64,000 nucleotides of DNA from Macrobrachium rosenbergii. Its lineage: Eukaryota; Arthropoda; Malacostraca; Decapoda; Palaemonidae. A program made the position numbers and the translations under genes. The stretch covers positions 43,137,625-43,201,624 of the forward strand of contig NC_089783.1 of assembly GCF_040412425.1 (NCBI RefSeq), given 5' to 3'. The notes under the pieces are model-generated. The model saw only the letters and a program-made list of their open reading frames with translations, was not told the origin of the DNA and did not search any database. Each line of letters starts with the position of its first letter. Position 1 is the first letter of the stretch. Positions 1 to 11,056 of the stretch are shown one piece after another.

Positions 1-6
1 ACTAAC

Positions 7-141
7 CTGAGGCTTCACAAGATAATCTCCTCTGATTGCTTGGCGTAGATCTAAGGATTGTCCTATACTTATGGCATCTACGGCTCCAATGGTGAGTGCA
101 GGGGAGGGCAATGATGACACACTGGCTACACTTGACGTATC
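7..141 (-). CDS. Internal exon 7 (last visible) of unrecognised Ser/Pro-rich gene
   Basis: Seen: on the minus strand, a TTACAG acceptor ends just before position 141 and a GTTAGT donor follows position 7. The 135 bp between them read without stops as 45 codons, phase 0 at both ends. The peptide begins DTSSVASVSSLPSPALTIGA and ends GDYLVKPQ. It joins in phase to the upstream exon at 869-1341. The exon is too short for simple ORF calling and was found by splice-site and phase matching. The gene continues past the left edge of the window, so its C-terminus is not visible. I do not recognise the protein. The first half is Ser-rich and low in complexity; the second half is less biased and could be the start of a folded or conserved segment. 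Confidence 0.72.
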
Positions 142-868
142 CTGTAAGGAATATAAAATTACTGGATAGACTACTAGGAGTTTTTGCTATAATACTAAAA
201 ACTGTACAATAGTAATATAACCCTCATATCATTTTACATGTACTCTTTAAAAATCATACAACATACGTCAAAAATCGATTTCTATTAAAAATTACTGAAG
301 TGAAAGAGCAATTTCTTAGAGAAAAATATAACCAGGATTATACTTCAATATTACATAGTTTAAATTATACATGAAAAGGTAAATCCCTATCAGAGACTGT
401 TAGGGCTTAAAAACTATTTCAATAGGGCTTAACAACCAATTTAAGAGTTTTCTAGATAAAGATAACTAAGAAGTAACTATAGCATCAGAGCACTGTACCT
501 AGCAAGTTGCTAGTTTTAAAAATTCTCTTTTAGATATCCTTGATTTGCTTATCAATGTGCTTGTAGTTGAACAAAGGATTTAGAACCTTAACGCTCTTTT
601 GATGAATGTCCCCAACAGAAAAGTAGACTTGGTTGGCTGCAGAAGGCAGTGGAAAACTTTTTAATTCACTTATATGGAACAGCAACCTCAACCACCGCAC
701 ATAAAAATTGCCAACTTTCTTCTTGTTGTAGTAGCAGTAGATACTAGCTGAATTTGTGCCACAAGAAAGACCTCACATTTTTGTTACAAACCATCAGTTC
801 AACTTTTATCTATAAACTCGATGTTGCTAAAAGTACAAATACATCACCAAACTGGACTTGTAACTTAC
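142..868 (-). other. Intron between exons 6 and 7
   Basis: A 727-bp GT-AG intron of the minus-strand gene. AT-rich; I see no repeat or exon in it. Confidence 0.6.
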
Positions 869-1341
869 ATCATCAGTGTTGCGTCTATTTCGACGTCTTT
901 TTCGAGGTGGAGCTACAGGAATAATGCCAGAACTGGGTATCCCTGAGCCTGAAGAGGGTTGAGACGGTGGTACATAATGTTGATCTTGACCAATGAATGA
1001 CGGAGAATGGATTGAAAGAGGAATATTACCTCGGACAAAAATTGCTTGATTATCAATGGGTTGATTATGAGCAGTTGTGGAAGGATGTGACAGCAACCTT
1101 GCTGGAGAGCCTTCTTTTGGATAAGGACTTTTTGAAGGTTCACATTGAGGCAACTGTTGAGATGCTGTGCTTTCCGTTATTGCTAATTGCAGCTGTAAAG
1201 TGGGATCTACTGATGATATAACAGCTGGCAAAGTTTCTTGTGCACCACGTGGAAGACTATTTGACTTGTCACTACCTGAACTACTTTTTGTGCTAGCAAC
1301 TAAATCTGGCTCTGGGGACATTGTGATACCTCCAAAGTCAC
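869..1341 (-). CDS. Internal exon 6 of unrecognised Ser/Pro-rich gene
   Basis: Seen: acceptor TTTTTCAG precedes 1341 and donor GTAAGT follows 869. The 473-bp exon starts in phase 1, completing a Gly codon with the upstream exon, and ends in phase 0. It is the largest visible exon, about 157 residues. It is rich in Ser, Pro and Gln and ends in a basic cluster (PPRKRRRNRR) that could be a nuclear localisation signal, followed by NTDD. No enzymatic motif is seen. Composition suggests an intrinsically disordered region. Function unknown. Confidence 0.8.
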
Positions 1342-1589
1342 CTGAAAAACAAGAAATTATATTTTCAGTCAGATAAAAGAACAAAAATATGCCTGAACTA
1401 CACTAAGCTATTACCTATGGCAAATATCTGAAAAACTTGGACAGCATACCATACCATTCTGTATAAATTTTAATGCCATATTACATTAGTAATGTGCTGT
1501 TGTAAAAAGTTTCCTATAACAGTTCTGTGCTTAAAATGGAAAATAAAACTACTGCATATCAAACATAGGGCTACCGATGCCAGTTAATT

Positions 1590-1608
1590 CTCTCTCTCTC
1601 TCTCTCTC
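1590..1608. repeat. (TC)n microsatellite
   Basis: About nine perfect TC units in the intron between exons 5 and 6, shortly before the pogo-like MITE. Confidence 0.9.
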
Positions 1609-1659
1609 ATATAATCGTGCCCTTCCTTGCTTCCTTCAGACCTTCACTCTTTCTATGTA

Positions 1660-2012
1660 CAGTTGACCCTGGTATTCCGGGGGGACATGTACCACTACTC
1701 CCCGCAAAAAGCTAAAATCCACAAATACTTACAACCCCTCTAAAAATGCTTATAACTGCTTATTTCTGATTGTTCAAAACATCAAAAAACCTCTAAAAAT
1801 ACTTATACCTAAACACTGTAATAATTTTACTACAAAAAGTGCATTTAGTCACAAAAATTATATGAAAATACAGTAATGTGTGAATATTTCTCTATGAAAA
1901 ATACCATGAATAGGCGAATTTTCTGCGAATAATGTGTATATATGTTCCACAGAGAAATCTGTGAATAGGAGAGTCCGCGAATCTAGAACCGCGAATAGGC
2001 GGGGGTCGACTG
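1660..2012. mobile_element. pogo/Tigger-like MITE, copy 1
   Basis: Seen: a 353-bp unit with terminal inverted repeats. The left end starts CAGTTGACCCTGGTATTC and the right end is the reverse complement of CAGTCGACCCCCGCCTATTC. Both ends are flanked by TA (1658-1659 and 2013-2014), consistent with a TA target duplication. Internally there are repeated 'gcgaatagg'-type motifs near both ends. Family knowledge: CAGTYGACCC-type termini with TA duplication are typical of pogo/Tigger elements of the Tc1/mariner superfamily. No transposase ORF is present, so this is a non-autonomous derivative. A second copy is at 10268. Confidence 0.75.
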
Positions 2013-2530
2013 TACTTCTGGTGGCAACTACTACTTGATAGGCAGTTTTTTTTTGTATAAGCAGTAATTAGCGGAGTAATGAGGAGAGAAAGAGCAAAAG
2101 ATATTATATTTAAATGGGGTTATTTCTTTTTCCACTTGAGAATCATCTATGATGACAGAAGGAATGACAGAATATATGATGGTGTGAAAAGAGGCAACTT
2201 TTATTTGTAATGTTCTACTTACCTGGAAGAATGATGTCAGATCATTTTACAACTATCTCTCAGCTAATGTCACACAGTGAGTGATCTACATAATCACAGT
2301 AAGATAAGAAGTTAATCATTGTACGAGCATATTGATGTAATGGTGCCAGAAAGGAATTTGCATCCTATCCTAAAGTGTAACACCACTTACCAGGGAAAAT
2401 CACCTAAGCATATTATCCAAGTTAATGAATTGTCCTTATGGTATTATGAACACAGTTAAATAACTCTGGCTTAGTTTCGATCACAAACACCAGACCTGAT
2501 TAAAAATGTAAAACAAAAAACATAACTTAC

Positions 2531-2684
2531 CTGCATTTGATAGTTTTCCTGTAGAGATTATATCTTTAGAAGGAACAGCTTTTAGATGATCAAGAGGTTT
2601 ATTTTCAGGAAATGATTCTGAGGTTGGTGTTAGCTGGCCTTCCTGTATAGTTAAAGCTTCCATGCCTGCTAGTATTTTTCCAAC
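2531..2684 (-). CDS. Internal exon 5 of unrecognised Ser/Pro-rich gene
   Basis: Seen: acceptor CTTTTTCAG before 2684, donor GTAAGT after 2531, 154 bp, phase 0 in and phase 1 out. It encodes about 51 residues starting VGKILAGMEALTIQEGQ and ending KLSNA plus one base of a Gly codon completed by the next exon. The phases agree with both neighbours, which is the main support. No domain recognised. Confidence 0.78.
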
Positions 2685-3179
2685 CTGAAAAAGGAACATT
2701 AAATTTGGTATGCCTCTACACTTTCATGTGCCTGTAATATTACATGTAACTAGTTCTGCAAAAATACAAATCCTCCTATTTTATGTAGGTATATTCCCCG
2801 CACCAGCTGGATATTGGTTGTTAATGCTGGGTAAGATGGTAGGTAAATGTGTAGCATAATACCACCTACTCCCATGTCAAAACCCCTCATGCACCATAAA
2901 AGACAATGAGGCAGCCCTTTGTTACAGATCTTTCTCAAAACTATAGTTTTCTGCTGGCCCTCACTTTGGCAAAGTATCCTGGAAAGTTGCATGGCCTCTC
3001 ATATCACAATCAAATTCAAAAGATTACTCTCACTCTTGTTGTTCACTGAGTTTGTGGCAAAGACTCAGAATTCATCAGTTCCTGACTAGGGAGTTGAGAG
3101 CTGCTCCTTCCCCTACCTCTGAGACTTTACTGGTGATCTGGATTAGATGCTTATGTCCAGTGCAAGCTTTGCAGTATTA

Positions 3180-3182
<3 letters not shown>

Positions 3183-3256
<74 letters not shown>
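3183..3256. repeat. (GA)n microsatellite
   Basis: 37 perfect GA units. It is followed by a short stretch (CTGAGGTATTGCTTAC...AAAGCCTATAACACA) that recurs after the GA array at 4333-4411, so the two arrays share a flank and are probably copies of one repeat. The RE/SL dipeptide reading frames here are artefacts. Confidence 0.95.
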
Positions 3257-3261
<5 letters not shown>

Positions 3262-3760
3262 CTGAGGTATTGCTTACATTAAAGCCTATAACACAAACAC
3301 ACACTCTCTCAGTTTTTTTAATAATAAGGTGGGTAACCTGCACCTTTGTGCCAGGCTGTATAGGAGGAGGATGTAAAAGTCAGTTTTCCCTTTCTCAGTA
3401 ACATGAATGAAAAAATGACAGAGATAAGTACAGCGATCCCTCAACTCTCCAGATCTTCATTTACAACACTCAACATTATCCAACAGCACCAGACCCGAGA
3501 CCAAAGATGCATATAATATATATAAATTTCAAAAATTTAGAAAAACCACTCTCCAATGGTTGGCAATGCTGAATAGCCTAAGTAAAATGTTGGTAACACT
3601 GCTTACACTTATGAAGAGACTGAGAAAGGGTTTGGGGGAGAGGTAGGCCCTGAGAAATTTCCAAAGGGGGGGGGGGGATACGATGGCTGGGCACCATGGG
3701 AGAGGAGGGGCAGTAAGGCTGTGTAGAGGAACTCACTCAGAGAGAGGGTTGTTTTAGAAA

Positions 3761-4067
3761 GTGGAATGGAATGGAATACTGTACAGTATAGAGTTTAGGC
3801 CAAAGGGACCTATGAGGTCATTCAGTGCTTGAAAGGAAACTGAGAGTAGAAAGGTTTGAAAGGTTTAACAGGAAGAAAACCTCGCAGTTGCACTATGAAA
3901 TAATTGTTCGGAGAAGGTGGACAGCAGGATGGAAGAAAGATGATATGAATGGAGGTATAGTAAAAGGGATCAAAGGGGTTGCAGATAGGGGCCGAAGGAA
4001 AACTGCAAAGAACCTCTAGTAATGCCTACCCTGTGAGTGCCCTGACAGCACTACTCCTCTACGGGGG
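3761..4067 (+). mobile_element. Common ~300 bp SINE-like element, copy 1
   Basis: Seen: begins with a GGAAT-rich start, then TTTAGGCCAAAG, a slightly shortened GGGACCTATGAGGTCATTCAG core, AACCTCGCAGTTGCACTATG, a purine-rich middle (GGATGGAAGAAAGAT), GGGGTTGCAG, GGGGCCGAAGG and a 3' end near CCTCTACGGGGG. The same ordered blocks recur in eleven other places in this window, always on the plus strand. No coding capacity. Confidence 0.85.
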
Positions 4068-4328
4068 TTTTGGAAGGTGGGTGGAGCAGGGAAGGAGTTT
4101 GGGTAGAGCAGGGAAGGAGTTTCTCTGGCTGGGAGGGGGTGGCACTGCAGTGTGGGATGGGTGGAGAGGGGTAGGAGGCATCTGACTTCGCTGGAGCTTT
4201 TTTTGTTTCATGTTTTTACAATTATCCTTTCCACATTTTATTAAAGGATATGTACAGTATTGTACTGTAACTTGTAATGAAATACATCAAGCACAAAGCA
4301 AAAAACAGAGAAGAGATACAGTATGGAG

Positions 4329-4332
<4 letters not shown>

Positions 4333-4411
<79 letters not shown>
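4333..4411. repeat. (GA)n microsatellite
   Basis: About 39 GA units. Followed by GCTGAGGTATTGCTTACTTAAAAGCC and an (AC)n stretch (about 4441-4460); this flank matches that of the GA array at 3183-3256. Confidence 0.95.
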
Positions 4412-4413
<2 letters not shown>

Positions 4414-5080
4414 GAGGTATTGCTTACTTAAAAGCCTATAACACACACACACACACACACTCTTTTCAGTTTTTTTACTAAAAATTTCATACTATTCTCA
4501 TTTATACTTTTACTCTAATTTCTCATTTTTTATTTTTCAACCCAAAAGATAAATTTAATTGTGTATAGGGTACATACATACACACACACTCCTCCATCTG
4601 TATTTGGAAAAGTCAGCACCTCGGTATGCATGTGAGCAGTACATATAAACAGTCATTGATAACTCAGGCCTAAGAGGTTGAGCCCTGTGATAGCATTACC
4701 ACAAAACACCAACGCAACTTTCGCAATAATCACCTATAAAGTCTCCAAGGGAAGCCTAGGAGGGCAAGGATCAAAACTCTCTAATATCAATATAAATACT
4801 TCGGTATGCTTCAACAATAGCCATGGTGAAGAAAAGCATTAAACTCCTGTTTAGCAAATCAACTGAAGAAAAAGTGATGATATCTGTGGAAGAACTGGGT
4901 CCACACCCACACACTTACAATTGTTGCCTTGTTCCAACGACTGGATTAGCTTTCACTATAAGTAATCCATATCTACATATCACTATATCAATTTAAAAAC
5001 TGATAACTGAAAGTGAAAAATCTTTAAATGATGAAATATTACTTTTCTCTGACTGTAGATTATAATGCCTCATATCTTAC

Positions 5081-5323
5081 CTTCCCCAATGAAACTGAAC
5101 TGTATACACTTGCAGTATCATGTTCTACTACACGGAAAGGATGCGAAGTCCTTTCAGGTGGGTACACCCCATCCAAGGATGAAGACTGACTACCTGCAGG
5201 TGAGGGAGGGAATGGAGGATCATCGTCTTCCCTTTGCATTTGCTTGCGCACCTCCCTATGCCTTGTGCGTCGTCGCCCACCCGAACGAACTCTTGGAGCT
5301 GTCTCATCATCATCGTCATCACC
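5081..5323 (-). CDS. Internal exon 4 of unrecognised gene (acidic then Arg-rich)
   Basis: Seen: acceptor TGTTTAAG before 5323, donor GTAAGA after 5081, 243 bp, exactly 81 codons, phase 0 at both ends. The peptide opens with an acidic run (GDDDDDE), then an Arg-rich stretch (RSGGRRRTRHREVRKQMQRE), then Pro/Ser-rich sequence (DDDPPFPPSPAGSQSSS), and ends in SVYSSVSLGK. The acidic-basic alternation is typical of nuclear or scaffold proteins, but that is only composition. It joins in phase to exons at 9922-10080 and 2531-2684. Confidence 0.78.
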
Positions 5324-5939
5324 CTTAAACAAAATAAAATACAGAGCAGTCAGGAATTACATAAGATAACAGTAAACAGTAATAAAGCATACATTATTGT
5401 GGATCATGTAGAATTCTTCAAAATTAAAATCATCCTTTGTCAAATCTGAGCATACCTATAAAGTATAAAATATTGAAAATTTGTAATACAGTGTGATGCT
5501 CTCACTCCAAGTGTGCATTACTGTAGTTTACATGGAAATGTAACAAGTCACCGACACTTAACTCTGCAAGAAAACCTACTTTTAAGGGATTCAAGTACAG
5601 TTTATATTCTAAAATTTTTAACTTAGTAGTGAAATAATTGTATTCTGTTATCTTTTCAGCTTGTGATATACTTCTTCACATGCTGAGAATAATTTGCAAT
5701 TTTCATGGATATACTGACCTGAAGTCTTTTGCATGGATATACCTTCAGCAAAGTTGGTTTAGTTGTTCAAGTACAGTAACCTGACAGTAAGTCAACTGCA
5801 GGGATGGTTTGAGGTGGTAATATGATACAAGACTTCGAGTTTGTATATTTAGGAAAATATAAACCATAATCATTAACTGTGGGCTGTTCCTACATCGATA
5901 AAAACTATCATCTCCTGTTAACAGATTCACTCTTTTATG

Positions 5940-5959
5940 TAAAAAAAAAAAAAAAAAAA
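5940..5959 (+). repeat. Poly(A) tract
   Basis: Twenty consecutive A residues in the intron between exons 3 and 4. It could be the tail of an old retrotransposed fragment, but no recognisable body precedes it. Confidence 0.7.
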
Positions 5960-6287
5960 CACAATCGCCTATAGCCAAACATTACAGCATACAATTACCC
6001 AACCATTTATGGATAAAAACTGGTGAGCACTCCAAATACCAAGTACTCCCAGGCTCCCCTACAACTCGACACCATGAGTCAAGGCGAAAAAATAGGAAGG
6101 ATGAAGAAAGACTTCCTACACTCCTTCTCCCAACACCATACCAGCAATCGAAATGGGACCCAAGGTACTGCAATTTTTATAATTTAAATGCCACGCAAAT
6201 AATGAGCTGCAAACACCGATTTGCATTTCCAAAACGTTGTTCGTATAATAAAGGAAATAGACAAATTATGCCTAAAAGCCATGTGCT

Positions 6288-7180
6288 TTAACTTTCACTA
6301 ATGTATCCTCGATCCTCAAAAAATGTCATGGCATTTTTCAAAAAGGGGCAAGAAGGATCCTTTACTGAGCACCTAAGTTGCTCAACAGCCCATGGATCTT
6401 TTCTGTTCTCAGTAGATAGTATTTCAATGCACTTACAGGCCAAAGGGTTCTCTCCACATCCTCCAGACCTAGAATATCTATTAAATATTAATAATGAATG
6501 AGCAATGCCAGGGGTTGGCAGGGGACTCATTCTTAGCTAAGAATCCCAAGGTAAATGAGCAAAGGCATTACCTTGACAGAATCCAATCTTTTTATCAAAA
6601 GCTTGAAGCTCACTTACTCTCTTGGCAGTCGCTAACGCTACTAGGAACAGAGTCTTCCTAGTAAGTCCCTTAAGGAGGTAGATTGCATAGGTTCAAAACG
6701 TGGTTGCAACAGCCACTAGCTTATCTTCTTTCAATTTGGTTGTGTAGAATGACTTGAGATCAGAAAGATCCTTATTAGTGGAGAGATTTAAACCCCTATG
6801 ACTAAATACAGAACTCAAAATTGCTCTGTAGCCTTTAATGGTTGAGGTAGAAAGGACTCTGGTAGACTTCAAATACAGTAGGAAATCACCTATTTCCGCT
6901 ACAGATGTCTTGGAAGACGAGATGTTGTTTCTCCTGCACCAGTCACAGAAGACTGTCCACTTGACTTGGTAAACTTTGCTCGAGGAATGCCTTCTACAAC
7001 AAGCAATAGCGTCTGCAAGTGCCTTTGAAAACCCTTTTGCTCAAACCAATCTGTAGACAGTCTGAATGCAGTTAGGCCCAGAGTGAACAGTCCTTGACGG
7101 AACCTTCTAAAATGTGGTTGTCTGAGTAGACTGGGTTTTTGAGGCAATAGCCTTGGAAAATCCATGAGAAGTTCCACCAA
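6288..7180 (-). pseudogene. Tyrosine recombinase (YR) remnant of the DIRS element
   Basis: Seen: frame segments spread over 7180-6288 give an N-terminal helical core (STIKGYRAILSSVF, then LNLSTNKDLSDLKSF), then an in-frame stop near 6690 and a catalytic-domain start (RKTLFLVALATAKRVSELQA). After another break comes a segment reading LEDVERTLWPVSALKYYLLR, like the linker before the C-terminal catalytic half. Family knowledge: DIRS YRs carry R-H-R-Y catalytic residues. The first Arg (in AKRVSEL) is visible; the distal H, R and Y are not. Broken and presumed inactive. Confidence 0.65.
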
Positions 7181-7599
7181 GTCCGGGAACCATTCTCAGG
7201 CTGGCCAGAATGGGGCTACTGATGTCATCTTTACATTCCGATGATTCCGGCACTTGTTTAACACTTCTCTCACCACCTTGAATGGGGGGAAGGCATAAAG
7301 GTCCATGTTCGACCAATCTAAAAGCATCGCATTTGTCGCCCAAGCTTGTGGATCTGGCCCTGGTGAACAATACAGGGGGAGACAATGGTTCTTTGCAGTC
7401 GCAAACAGATCTAGAATCGGCCTTTTCCACAGCCTCCACAACTCTATGCAAACGAGAGGGTCTACAGTCCACTCCGTGGAAGAACTTGTTTTCGACAGCA
7501 GAGTTCGTCTGCTAAAATGTTGAATTTTCCTTGAATAAACCTGGTTAGGATCTGGGTTTGATTCTGATCCGCCCAAATGAGAAGGGCTCTTGCTGCTTG

Positions 7600-8960
7600 G
7601 CAAAGGGAGAAAAAATGAGTTCCCCCTTGTTTTCTTATATAAGATAGAGCCATGGTGTTGTCCGAGTGAGTGGAAGGACACTGTCTTCCCGGACACCTCC
7701 GATGCAAACGCTTGCAATCCCCAGTGAATTGCTGTCAATTCCTTTATGTTGATGTGATACTTCATCTGTTCTGAAGTCCACAGGCCTGAAACTTCTTTGT
7801 CTCCCAGGAGGGCTCCCCAACCTAGGTCTGACGCGTCTGAATAAAACACTTGGTCGAGGTTCAGAGGGAGAAGCGACTTCCCTTGAGAGAGCTTGTCTCT
7901 TGAACTCCATCGAGCCGGATCTTCTTTTATTTCCTTCAATGTCGGAAAAACAAAAGAATCTTTTCTTTATTGACTTTCAGAAAGAGCTTTAAGTTCCTCA
8001 TGTGTAGCCTTCCTAGGGACACGAACTGATCCATGGACGAGTCCCCAACAGGCTCATTCAACTGTTCGCAGGACAGGACTGAAGGGCAAGAAATTTGTTT
8101 ATCCTCTGAAGGCAGGAGTTTATCCTTTGGGGGGAGGGAAAAACCCGAAAACTCCGAGAGTTTATCCTCATCCCCAAATAAGCTACCTCCTGAGGAGGAA
8201 TCAGTTAAGATTTTTGGAAATTTAACAAGAGGCCCAAATCCTGGGTGGAAGAAGGGTCTTGTGAAGGTCCTCTGCACATTTTTCCTTCGACTGGGTGCGA
8301 ATAAGCCAATCGTCGAGATACAACAAAACGTTGACCCCATCAGATGTAACCATTCTGCCAATGGAGCGAGAACACGCATGAATACCTGTGGGGCCGTCAA
8401 CAGACCGAAGCAAAGGGCTCTGAACTGGTATACTTTGTGCTAGAATACAAACCTTAAAAACTTCCTCGAGTCCTGATGAACTGGGGCATGGAATTAGGCG
8501 TCTTTCATGTCTATCGAGATCATCCAATCTTCCCGATGAATGGATGCAAGGACGGACTGGGACGTCCCCATCTTGAATTTTGTTTTCTGTACGTACAAGT
8601 TCAGGGCACTTACATCCAGAACTGGCCTCCAGCCCCCCGAGGCTTTGTAGACCCCTGGAGAGGAGGTGTCCTCAACTAGTTAGACTACTACTTTTTTGAA
8701 GAGAGCTGTCACTTCTTGGGAGAGGGCTGAAAACTTCTTGGAGTTTGATGAGTAGGTTGTTAACAAAACAGGCTTGTTGCTTAAGGGGTTTCTTCAGAAA
8801 TGGGATTGAATAGCCTTCTTTTAGTACGTGAACAATCCAACTCTCCGCTCCTCTTGCTTCCCAACGCTCCCAAAAGTGGAAGTGTCTCGTATTGCAGCCA
8901 TTACTGCAATACCCAACACTTTGAGGGCCCAAGTCGGACATGCTAACAAGTCGAGTCAAA
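7600..8960 (-). pseudogene. Reverse transcriptase-RNase H remnant of the DIRS element
   Basis: Seen: at least four frame changes between 8960 and 7600. The YLDD catalytic box survives near 8300. RNase H residues are suggested by the Asp in YSDASDLGWGALLG and the Glu in KELTAIHWGLQAF. The segment SLGRLHMRNLKL after the RT matches the connection region typical of DIRS polymerases. The segment between RT and connection (about 8230-8040) is diverged and has short internal repeats of a GATAAACT-type motif. No intact ORF. Confidence 0.75.
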
Positions 8961-9921
8961 GAAAATCCAAATAATTGTCAAAATCGGTAATACTAGTCTT
9001 CGGAGAAAACCTGACATTAACTAATTGTGCCAAAAAGGCTACCATAAAGCAAATACTTCACCAATGATCCACGATCAAAAGAGAAGAGAATTAAAAAAAA
9101 CCGCTGCTGCCCATCACTGTAACCACAGCCATCAGCCAGCAGAAACATATTGAGCTCGTTTGCTAAGCTGGTTCCTCTCTTACCCCAAAAGTGGGCGGGG
9201 TCACTCGCCTAGCCAAAACAAAAGTAGTGCTGCCGCGAATTTCAAAATTCCAGCTGCTGGTTAATAGAAACTAATAGTTATGTAATTACTTGGTAAGCAG
9301 TTATATAAAAATTCATGGCACACAAAAAGAGCTAATTTTATGTAATGGTTTTGTGTGGTAACAAACACTGACGGGTTATTTTTGGGAAATGGCTAATCTT
9401 AAGTACTGTAATTGTTTGTGGAGTAACAAAAGTTAATGAGTTATTTGAGGAAAATGGCAATTCTAAGTACAGTAATATTGTTAATGCAATATTTGAGGAA
9501 AATGGCTAATCTTAAATGATAGTTGGTGGGTATCCAATGTTCATAAGTTACTTGCATGAAAGGGATAATTTTAAGTAATGGTTTATGAGGTTACATATGT
9601 TAATAAGTTATTTGAGGCACTGATGACCAACTTACAGAGCAGATTTAATCTTAAACCTTTGGATTATGCAAATTCAATTTTTTCAGCACTTTCGAATACA
9701 AATGAGCCATAAGAGCTGACTAACTTTGTGCCGAAAATAACCTGTTTTCAGACTTGTTTCATTTTGTTTTCAAAATACACAATCCTAAGATAGTGTTTCA
9801 TAGCTACCTATAATCACTCAGAAAAAACCGTGTTATATACAGTGTTGCAGTAAAGCCAAAACTGGAGAAAAGAGCAGAGTAAGTCAAGGTTCACTACATA
9901 ACAGTAGCAAGATAAACTTAC

Positions 9922-10080
9922 CAGGTTACCCAGAAGTGAACCACTACATGCGCTACTAGATTCTTCAACATCGTGTTTTCCAACACTTATTCCACTTAAG
10001 CTACCCTGTTCCTCTTTCTCCAATCCAGCAGGAGATATTTCAAGTTTCACATCTTCACTTCCCTTTTGTTCTTTAGTTAG
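9922..10080 (-). CDS. Internal exon 3 of unrecognised gene
   Basis: Seen: acceptor ATTTTTCAG before 10080, donor GTAAGT after 9922, 159 bp, 53 codons, phase 0 at both ends. The peptide starts LTKEQKGSEDVKLEIS and ends SACSGSLLGNL. It is charged and Ser-rich, with no recognised domain. The 4.6 kb intron to the next exon contains the decayed DIRS element on the same strand. Confidence 0.75.
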
Positions 10081-10267
10081 CTGAAAAATACAAACATCCA
10101 TGACATTTCTTTTATGTTCTTTATAGAGTATTCCTTCACTGACATACTTATAAACACATGAACTTAAAATCCACATAAAATTGTAACGTCTTGTATTAAA
10201 ACTACTTCTACTTACGAACCGAGTTTGCTACTTTGATGTAACTATGTTAAAAAATTCTGGATATAAA

Positions 10268-10627
10268 CAGTTGACCCCCGGTATTCACGGGGGACGTGTA
10301 CCACAACGCCCCGCGAATAGCAAAAATCCACCAATACTTAAAACCCCTCTAAAAACTCTTAGAAATGCCTATTTTGATAGTTCAAACACAAAAAGAAGCC
10401 CTCCAAAAATGCCTTTACCCAAGTATTTTAATAGTTTTTTCACAAAAAAATGCATTTACCTGTAGTTATGAAAATATGAAAATATAGTAACTAGTGAATA
10501 TTTCTTAGTGAAAAATACTGCAAACAGGCAAATTTTCTGCAAATAATGTGTATTGTTTGTTCCATAGAGAAATCCGCAAACTGGTGAGTCCGCGAATGCA
10601 GAACCACGATTAGGCGGGGGTCGACTG
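10268..10627. mobile_element. pogo/Tigger-like MITE, copy 2
   Basis: A 360-bp relative of the element at 1660-2012. Left terminus CAGTTGACCCCCGGTATTC; right terminus reads GGCGGGGGTCGACTG. TA follows the right end (10628-10629), but the left flank is AA, so one copy of the presumed TA duplication is mutated. Internal sequence aligns with copy 1 by eye, including the shared ACCCCTCTAAAAA blocks. Confidence 0.75.
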
Positions 10628-10679
10628 TAAATCAACTTTCACACATTGCTGTCCAATATTTGCTTACACATGCACCTAC

Positions 10680-10787
10680 CTGAAATGCTTTTAGTGGATG
10701 TAAAAAGGGTTGGGTGTGTGAAGACATATGAGATGATTCATTCTCATTACCTACACCCTTTTCTGAATGAAACTGTAGATCCCCTTC
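10680..10787 (-). CDS. Internal exon 2 of unrecognised gene
   Basis: Seen: acceptor TCTTAACAG before 10787, donor GTAGGT after 10680, 108 bp, 36 codons, phase 0 in and out. The peptide starts EGDLQFHSEKGVGNENESS and ends HPLKAFQ. It is too short for ORF tracking and was found because the phases chain with the flanking exons. The 3' end of a pogo-like MITE lies 51 bp away in the next intron. Confidence 0.68.
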
Positions 10788-11056
10788 CTGTTAAGAAAAC
10801 AAATTAATAATCAATACTCCTCTTAATGAGCTCTGGACCCCATACTGATATTTAAGTACTGTATAATTCATTTGAAAATGTATCACATTTGAGAATAGAA
10901 AGTTGAATGAAAGTCGTTGGGTTACACTACCTTAAATATGATTAGCTTGGAATGACAAAAACAAATAAAAATTCTTGCAGAACACCAATTTCAATAATTG
11001 TATAATCAGCTTTACTTACAAAATATTTAACTTAATAAATATATTACTTGACTTAC

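Larger units (their letters stand above)
6288..9270 (-). mobile_element. Decayed DIRS-like tyrosine-recombinase retroelement
   Basis: Seen on the minus strand, in 5'-3' order but in several broken frames. An RT N-terminal segment with WEARGAESWIVHVLKEGYSI lies near 8870-8790. RT core pieces follow at about 8400-8270, with FMRVLAPLAEWLHLMG and the catalytic block LLYLDDWLI. An RNase H-like stretch is at about 7850-7600, with YSDASDLGWGALLG, ELTAIHWGLQAF and a degraded DNTMALSYIRKQGGT. A tyrosine-recombinase-like region is at about 6900-6300, with STIKGYRAILSSVF and TLFLVALATAKRVSELQAF. This order (RT, RNase H, YR) and these motifs fit the DIRS order. Frameshifts and stops throughout make it non-functional. 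A GC-richer block at about 9100-9270 may be the element's 5' terminal region; exact ends are not resolved. It sits in an intron, co-oriented with the host gene. Confidence 0.8.

Noticed and set aside
3147..3401. Long RE/SL dipeptide ORFs in GA arrays (also 4210-4458, 35827-36258)
   Set aside because: They are translations of microsatellites with no flanking coding signal.
8033..8443. Plus-strand 136-aa frame in the DIRS element
   Set aside because: Antisense to the RT region, whose minus-strand motifs (YLDD, FMRVLAPLAEWL) are clear.
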